This document shows positions 6,247 through 10,661 of a DNA stretch of 10,661 nucleotides, piece by piece (positions within the stretch are counted from its first letter, which is position 1; each line of letters opens with the position of its first letter). The position numbers were made by a program, and so were the translations under genes. The DNA is from an uncultured bacterium. GTDB lineage: Bacteria > Patescibacteriota > Patescibacteriia > Patescibacteriales > UBA12465. The stretch covers positions 1 through 10,661 of the forward strand of contig CALJZR010000036.1 of the NCBI GenBank assembly GCA_937983635.1, written 5' to 3'. Below the pieces are notes generated by a model, which saw only the letters and a list, made by a program, of their open reading frames with translations, did no database searches and was not told where the DNA came from.

Positions 6247-8910
6247 ATGGATAAAGCTCCGGTTTTAGAATTCGAAAATAATGAAGAGCGCGGTCGCGGC
6301 GCCTGGTGGCAGGGACGTTTTCTCTATTGGCAGAAGACTTTAAGCCGTTCCGCCATTGCTTTGAATAAACTGCAAAGAAGAGTTGACCATGTTTTAGATA
6401 TCTTAGTTTTTATTGGCGCTTTAGTTGGCGTCTTATCTTTACTAACTTGGCTGCTTCTGAGCCAAGAAATTTTGCTCGCTAATCCCTTGAAGATTTTATT
6501 TTTCTGGGAAAATAAGCATCCTTTAGTCCTAGTATTTCTACTCTCTACTTGGCTTGATCTTTTTTTGCTCTATCGGCGCAGCGAGGCTTCGGTGGCTAGT
6601 CGGAAAATTAATCATCGTCATTTTCGAGGGGGAGCGAAGGGGAAGCCGATTCACTATAATGTTGCCGGCGCCTGCAATCAGGAGATGAATGATGTTCTTT
6701 CCAGCGCTTTTTTGATTGCCGCTAAATTAAAACAGCCGGAGGTTTCCGTAATGCATTTTTTTCGAGCTTTGTTGACCAGCCCGCAAATTCAAAATGTCTT
6801 TGTTCGTTTAGGCGTTAATGCTACTGCTTTACTGAAAAAATTGGAGCGGCATTTAAGCGGCCCTCAGGCTCAAAATCGTCGCCCGGAATTCTCTGAAGCT
6901 TTGCGTGAGATTTTATTAGCGGCGGGAGCTGATGCAATTGCCCGTCGTCAGGACAGTTTGGAGCCTTTAAATGCTTTGTCTTTCTGCTACCACCAGGATA
7001 CGGTCTTAGCAGAAATTCTTTATGATTTAGAAGTGGACGCCGATAAGCTGGATAATGTTTGTGAATGGTTTCATATCAATCGTCAGTTGCTTTCTCGCTA
7101 TCATGCCTATCGTCAATCAGCCGGCTTGAAGCCGGGCGGGGGCATGGATCGGGCTTATACCGCTATTGCTACCCCGACGCTTGATCACTTTTCTCACGAC
7201 TTAACGGCTGCTGCCAAATATGGACGTTTGGAATTATGTGTCGGCCGGTCGGCGGAGATTAATTCTATTTTTGAAATTATGGAAAGCGGCCAAGCCGGAG
7301 TCCTTTTGGTTGGGGCTAGCGGCACGGGTAAGAATGTAGTTATTAATGGGATTGCGCAGTTGATGGTGGAGGAGCGCGTTCCTAAATTTTTGCAAGATAA
7401 ACGTTTAGTGGAGATTGATGTTTCGCGTTTAGTTAGCGGCGGCGCCGCTTCGGAAGCAGAGGCTCGTTTGCTCGCTTGTATTAATGAAGCCTCGCGGGCG
7501 GGTAATATTATTTTACATATTGCTAACATTGAAAATTTAGTGGGGATTAGTGCCGGCGGTGAAGGTCTAGATTTATCAGAAGTGTTGGCTGAATCTCTGA
7601 GCCGCCGCATCATTTTCTGTCTTTCTACTATTGGGACTGACAATTATTCCCGCGTTTTAGAGAAGACGGCTTTAGGGGAAGTAATGACGACGGTGGGGAT
7701 TAAGGAACCGGGAACTAATCAGGCTATTCAAATGCTGGAGAGCAAGGTGGCGGGGCTGGAGAATAAGTATCGGATTTTTATTACTTATAGTGCAATTGAA
7801 GAGGCGGTTTTAATGTCCTCCCGTTATCTGCATGATAAGTTTTTGCCAGAGAAAGCGGTTTCTTTATTGCAGGCGGCCGTTATTATTGCCGCTAAAGCTA
7901 ATCGTCGTAATCCCCAAAATCGTACTTGCACTAAAGAGCATGTTGCGGCCGCTATTAGTGAGATGACTGGTATTCCCGCTCAGAAAATAACTGAAGATGA
8001 AAGCCATAAGCTCCTTTCTCTGGAGAACGATATCCATCAGCGCATGGTCGGGCAAGAAGAAGCAGTTAATGCTGTGGCTGCTAGTTTGCGCCGGGCCAGA
8101 GCGGAAATGAAGGACGCCAAGCGTCCGATTGCTAGTTTTCTTTTTCTCGGGCCTACTGGTGTTGGTAAAACCGAATTAGCTAAAACTGTTTCCCAAGTTT
8201 ATTTCGGTGATGAAAACTACATGGTGCGCTTAGATATGAGTGAATATCAGTCGGTTGATAGTATCAGAAAGATGATTGGCGATATTGACGGCTCCCTCGG
8301 CTATTTGACGGAAGCGGTTCGCAAAAAACCTTTTTCTTTGATTTTACTTGATGAAATTGAAAAGGCTCATCCTGACATTCTTAACCTTTTTCTTCAGCTT
8401 TTAGATGATGGTCGTTTAACCGATGGCCAAGGAAGGACTATTAGCTTTACCGAATCCATTATCATCGCCACTTCTAATATCGGGGCGCTCTATATTCAGG
8501 AACAGATTAAGGCCGGCACCGATACCGCTTTAATCCGACAGGAATTAATTGATAATCAGTTAAATAAGGTGATGCGTCCGGAATTAATCAACCGTTTTGA
8601 CGGCATTATTGTGTTTAAACCTTTAAGCACGGATAATATTTTCCAGATTGCCACTTTAATGCTTAAAGGCATTAAGAAGCGCTTGGCAGAAAAGGGCTTG
8701 GATTTGAAGGCTGACCGTGAGGGTGTTAAATTGCTCGCTAAAGCCGGCTATGATCCCAAATTTGGAGCTCGTCCTTTGCGCCGTTTATTACAAGAAAAGG
8801 TAGAGGATAAGATTGCTAATAAGATTTTGGCAGGAGAACTGAAGCGGCGTGATACGGTTGTCATTGACGCCAAGGCTAATATCAGCGTTTTAAAGGGAAG
8901 AGAATTATAG
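6247..8910 (+). CDS. Membrane-anchored ClpC/ClpB-like AAA+ protein with degenerate first ATPase domain
   Basis: This 887-residue Clp-family ATPase has an extra N-terminal membrane anchor: hydrophobic helices at about 49-72 and 92-109. A Clp_N-like double repeat follows (about 148-285). AAA domain 1 has Walker A GASGTGKN (356-363, Asn for the usual Thr/Ser). At its Walker B, IILHIANIE (421-429), both acidic residues are replaced by Ala426 and Asn427. The ALERRF arginine finger is replaced by ALGEVM (475-480). AAA domain 2 is intact: GPTGVGKT (635-642), LILLDEIEK (698-706), sensor-1 Asn744, RPELINRF (777-784) and sensor-2 GARPLRR (840-846). The coiled-coil M domain is absent, as is the [LIV]GF loop used to dock ClpP. 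The usual GYVG pore loop of domain 2 is also missing. The ATG has a weak AGAAG site eight bases upstream. I infer a membrane-bound remodelling or unfolding machine not obviously coupled to ClpP. Its substrate is unknown. Confidence 0.93.
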   Translation: MDKAPVLEFENNEERGRGAWWQGRFLYWQKTLSRSAIALNKLQRRVDHVLDILVFIGALVGVLSLLTWLLLSQEILLANPLKILFFWENKHPLVLVFLLSTWLDLFLLYRRSEASVASRKINHRHFRGGAKGKPIHYNVAGACNQEMNDVLSSAFLIAAKLKQPEVSVMHFFRALLTSPQIQNVFVRLGVNATALLKKLERHLSGPQAQNRRPEFSEALREILLAAGADAIARRQDSLEPLNALSFCYHQDTVLAEILYDLEVDADKLDNVCEWFHINRQLLSRYHAYRQSAGLKPGGGMDRAYTAIATPTLDHFSHDLTAAAKYGRLELCVGRSAEINSIFEIMESGQAGVLLVGASGTGKNVVINGIAQLMVEERVPKFLQDKRLVEIDVSRLVSGGAASEAEARLLACINEASRAGNIILHIANIENLVGISAGGEGLDLSEVLAESLSRRIIFCLSTIGTDNYSRVLEKTALGEVMTTVGIKEPGTNQAIQMLESKVAGLENKYRIFITYSAIEEAVLMSSRYLHDKFLPEKAVSLLQAAVIIAAKANRRNPQNRTCTKEHVAAAISEMTGIPAQKITEDESHKLLSLENDIHQRMVGQEEAVNAVAASLRRARAEMKDAKRPIASFLFLGPTGVGKTELAKTVSQVYFGDENYMVRLDMSEYQSVDSIRKMIGDIDGSLGYLTEAVRKKPFSLILLDEIEKAHPDILNLFLQLLDDGRLTDGQGRTISFTESIIIATSNIGALYIQEQIKAGTDTALIRQELIDNQLNKVMRPELINRFDGIIVFKPLSTDNIFQIATLMLKGIKKRLAEKGLDLKADREGVKLLAKAGYDPKFGARPLRRLLQEKVEDKIANKILAGELKRRDTVVIDAKANISVLKGREL

Positions 8911-8919
8911 TTTTTTATA

Positions 8920-8955
8920 AAAAAATCCCCGGTTTTGTGGACCGGGGCTTTCTCT
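8920..8955. terminator. Bidirectional terminator between convergent genes
   Basis: The stem CCCCGGT (8927-8933) pairs with ACCGGGG (8941-8947) around a seven-base loop. On the plus strand it is followed by the modest CTTTCTCT. On the minus strand the stem is followed by a run of seven Ts within ATTTTTTTAT, a stronger terminator tail. It therefore closes the AAA+ operon (stop at 8910) and, more convincingly, the convergent gene whose stop is at 8969. Confidence 0.82.
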
Positions 8956-8968
8956 ATACACGGATGTT

Positions 8969-9292
8969 CTAGGAAAGAATTTTTTCCTGCTTTTTTTGTT
9001 TTCTTTCCTGGAAAACATTGTTGAATTTTTTTTGCACCGCCTCTACTGCGGCGATGCAATTTCTCCCATTTGATAGACGTTCGTTTAATATTTTGGGCAG
9101 ACATTCTGCCTGTTCTAAACGTTTACGCAAATCTAGGAGTTCTTCCTCCATCTCCCTGATTTTTAATCCGATAAGATTGCGGATTTCTCCGAGATCAGTG
9201 GGGCTAAGGGCGCTAATCATTTCACCCAATTTTTCTTCCGTTAAGTTGGCCTGGAAGAAAGGCTTTAGTCTGCTTTCTGCTTTTTTCTTCAT
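8969..9292 (-). CDS. Small charged coiled-coil protein of unknown function
   Basis: This gene encodes 107 residues, from ATG (complement of 9290-9292) to TAG (complement of 8969-8971). I do not recognise a family. The protein is highly charged and predicted helical. An N-terminal part (about 1-33, with LTEEKLGEMISALSPTDLGE) leads into a heptad-like coiled coil (about 34-62, with IREMEEELLDLRKRLEQ), then a second helical stretch and a Lys/Gln-rich tail. It has two cysteines, no signal peptide and no membrane segment, so it is probably cytoplasmic. It is preferred over the 98-residue open frame on the opposite strand (9018-9314) because it has a TTGACA promoter upstream, a T-tailed terminator downstream and a plausible soluble composition. 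No Shine-Dalgarno site is obvious. It is convergent with the AAA+ gene and divergent from the transferase gene. Confidence 0.72.
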   Translation of the reverse strand: MKKKAESRLKPFFQANLTEEKLGEMISALSPTDLGEIRNLIGLKIREMEEELLDLRKRLEQAECLPKILNERLSNGRNCIAAVEAVQKKFNNVFQERKQKKQEKILS

Positions 9293-9325
9293 TCTATGTT
9301 TATTTTTGAAGTGAACAATGTTATT

Positions 9326-9354
9326 ATATTAACCCATATTTGTTTTAATGTCAA
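9326..9354 (-). promoter_or_regulatory. Promoter for the coiled-coil protein gene
   Basis: On the minus strand a perfect TTGACA (-35, complement of 9349-9354) is followed after 17 bp by TAATAT (complement of 9326-9331). A perfect TATAAT lies three bases further on (complement of 9323-9328, 20-bp spacer). Either -10 gives a leader of roughly 25 bases before the ATG at 9292. The 78-base gap between the divergent genes (9293-9370) is AT-rich. I see no equally good plus-strand promoter in it, though TATTAT at 9322-9327 is possible. Confidence 0.65.
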
Positions 9355-9370
9355 GATTAGCCTTTAACTT

Positions 9371-10661
9371 ATGTTTGTGAATTTTCCGCTTTTTATTTTA
9401 ATATTCGCCCTTTCTTTTTTACTAACCTTAGGGGTGAGGCGTTTAGCTTTATTGTTAGGGGTGCTTGACCGTCCTGATGGTGTGCGTAAAATCCACGGGC
9501 GGTCGGTGCCGCTGCTGGGAGGCTTAGCGGTTTTCTCAGCTTTTTTTATTGGCTTATTCTTTGTCCGCGACTCACTTTTAGCTGGCAATTTAGAAATATC
9601 TCATTGGCTGGGATTTTTGGCTGGGGCTTTCATTTTAATGATTGGCGGCTTTTTGGATGATAAATATAACTTAGCGCCGCGCTGGCAGATTGTTTTTCCG
9701 ATTTTAGCGGCCTTGTCTCCGATTATCGGCGGGGTTGGAATTGAGAAACTATCTAACCCTTTGGGTGGTTTTTTTATAGTTCCCACTATTTTTAGTGCTT
9801 TATTAATTATTTTTTGGCTGCTGGGAATGATGTATACGACCAAGCTCCTTGATGGTGTTGATGGCTTAGTCAGCGGCTTGGGCTTGATTGGGGCTTTGGT
9901 AATTTTTCTTTTTACTTCGACCACTCAATATTTTCAGCCGGATATTGCTATGGCCGCTTGGATTTTCGCGGCCGCCTGTGCCGGTTTCTTAGTTCTTAAC
10001 TTTAATCCGGCTCGTATTTTTTTAGGCGAGGGCGGTTCTCTTTTTATCGGCTATGTTTTAGGGGTGTTAGCCATTATCTCCGGCGGAAAGATTGCCATTG
10101 CCCTGTTGATCATGGGTTTGCCTATTTTAGATGTAATTTGGACAATTGTCCGCCGCTTACTGAAGGGCAAAAATCCCTTTCGTTTCGCCGATCGCCAACA
10201 CTTGCATCATCGTCTCTTGGATCTAGGTTTATCGCCCCGGCAGACGGTGGCTATTTTTTATTTTTTTGCGGCCGCCTTTGGGTTAAGCAGTTTATTTTTG
10301 CAAAGCCGCGGCAAGCTGTTAGCCCTAGCTTCTTTGTTGTTAATCATGTTAGCCCTGGTTATTTTCTTTTCCTGGTGGGAGCGGAAGCGCCGCCCCAGCC
10401 TCTTTTTCCATATCTGTTGCGCCCCTTGTGCCGCTTATTCTACCTGGAAATTATTATTACCTCATTATCAAGTTGTTTGGTATTTCTATAATCCCAACCT
10501 TTCTTCCTTAGCGGAATATGAGCGCCGTTTGGCGGCGGCCAAAAGAGCCGCCAAGATTATCGGTGTTAAATTAATTGCCGCTCCCTACCGTCATGAAGGC
10601 TGGCGTGATTTGGTGCGGGGGCGGGAAGTGGATGAAGAGCGCGGGGCGCGTTGCCAGCTTT
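9371..10661 (+). CDS. MraY/WecA-like glycosyl-1-phosphate transferase fused to QueH, 3'-truncated
   Basis: One uninterrupted frame of 430 codons runs off the window end. Residues 1-337 form a polytopic phospho-sugar transferase of the MraY/WecA family, which moves a sugar-1-phosphate from a UDP-sugar to polyprenyl phosphate at the inner membrane face. Visible motifs are DRPDG (from D33), GGFLDDK (D96, D97), LLDGVDGL (D161, D164), LGEGGSLF (E220, where MraY and WecA usually have Asp) and HLHHR (277-281). After WWERKRR, residues 342-430 match the start of QueH (epoxyqueuosine reductase, PF02677). That enzyme performs the last step of queuosine synthesis in tRNA and uses an iron-sulfur cluster. 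Its motifs here are HICCAPC (347-353), YFYNPN (371-376), EYERR (382-386) and the beginning of the second Cys motif at C428. No stop or strong start separates the halves. ATG at 9371 lacks a Shine-Dalgarno site but gives a typical N terminus. The sugar substrate cannot be told. Confidence 0.88.
   Translation, partial: MFVNFPLFILIFALSFLLTLGVRRLALLLGVLDRPDGVRKIHGRSVPLLGGLAVFSAFFIGLFFVRDSLLAGNLEISHWLGFLAGAFILMIGGFLDDKYNLAPRWQIVFPILAALSPIIGGVGIEKLSNPLGGFFIVPTIFSALLIIFWLLGMMYTTKLLDGVDGLVSGLGLIGALVIFLFTSTTQYFQPDIAMAAWIFAAACAGFLVLNFNPARIFLGEGGSLFIGYVLGVLAIISGGKIAIALLIMGLPILDVIWTIVRRLLKGKNPFRFADRQHLHHRLLDLGLSPRQTVAIFYFFAAAFGLSSLFLQSRGKLLALASLLLIMLALVIFFSWWERKRRPSLFFHICCAPCAAYSTWKLLLPHYQVVWYFYNPNLSSLAEYERRLAAAKRAAKIIGVKLIAAPYRHEGWRDLVRGREVDEERGARCQL

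Noticed and set aside
7194..7643. A 149-residue open frame on the minus strand inside the AAA+ gene
   Set aside because: It is antisense to well-supported AAA+ domain 1 coding sequence and has no family resemblance.
8911..8926. T- and A-rich run after the AAA+ stop as a separate site
   Set aside because: It is best explained as the minus-strand T-tail of the shared terminator.
9018..9314. A 98-residue plus-strand open frame opposite the coiled-coil gene
   Set aside because: Its Ser/Arg/Phe-rich composition looks like an antisense translation. The minus-strand frame has the promoter and terminator.
9364..9924. Two minus-strand open frames (74 and 107 residues)
   Set aside because: They are antisense to the transmembrane transferase. 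Their Lys/Pro/Ser-rich sequence is typical of the complement of hydrophobic coding DNA.
10370..10415. Frameshift explanation for the transferase-QueH fusion
   Set aside because: Both halves are in the same frame, and no stop codon lies close by in the other two frames at the junction. A simple one-base error does not explain the join; only a lost stop or an in-frame loss would.
10138..10491. A 117-residue plus-strand open frame overlapping the transferase/QueH gene
   Set aside because: It is in a different frame, spans the fusion junction and shows no recognisable motifs, whereas the overlapping frame carries clear MraY-type and QueH motifs.

Overview
The window looks like a chromosomal segment of a Patescibacteria (CPR) genome, most likely from the Parcubacteria side. 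The evidence is the style of the proteins: a giant Ig-like surface protein ending in paired 54-residue W-Y-YLGRP modules, a membrane-anchored ClpC-like AAA+ protein preceded by a tiny membrane protein, and a GEGGS-type MraY/WecA-like transferase. Shine-Dalgarno sites are weak or absent. No in-frame TGA occurs in the genes and all visible stops are TAA or TAG, so there is no sign of UGA recoding. The taxonomic call rests on recognition, not on a search.

Layout. (1) 1-5757 (+) is the 3' part of a very large repetitive surface or S-layer-like protein. Its 5' end, with the expected signal peptide, lies outside the window. It has A-type Ig-like modules, three tandem 183/184-residue units with nearly identical stretches of DNA, alternating A and C modules, a polyglycine hinge, a thrombospondin-1-like domain, and a C-terminal module-TSP3-module arrangement. 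A rho-independent terminator follows. (2) 5835-8910 (+) is a two-gene unit driven by an extended -10 promoter that appears to give a leaderless mRNA. The first gene encodes a 123-residue membrane protein. Three bases later comes an 887-residue membrane-anchored ClpC-like AAA+ protein with an inactive-looking first ATPase ring and an intact second ring that lacks the usual pore loop. (3) A terminator usable in both directions separates this unit from a convergent 107-residue coiled-coil protein gene at 8969-9292 (-), which has its own TTGACA promoter. (4) 9371-10661 (+) starts divergently and runs off the window. It encodes a polytopic lipid-carrier glycosyl-1-phosphate transferase joined in frame to an epoxyqueuosine reductase (QueH) domain.

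How the genes relate. The small membrane protein and the AAA+ protein probably act together at the cytoplasmic membrane, by inference from their spacing and shared promoter. The transferase half of the last gene would start polymer assembly on a lipid carrier, while its QueH half belongs to tRNA modification. No functional link between those two halves is known to me. The most notable items are this transferase-QueH fusion, the membrane-bound Clp-like machine with a pseudo-ATPase ring and altered pore, and the mosaic tandem repeats of the surface protein.
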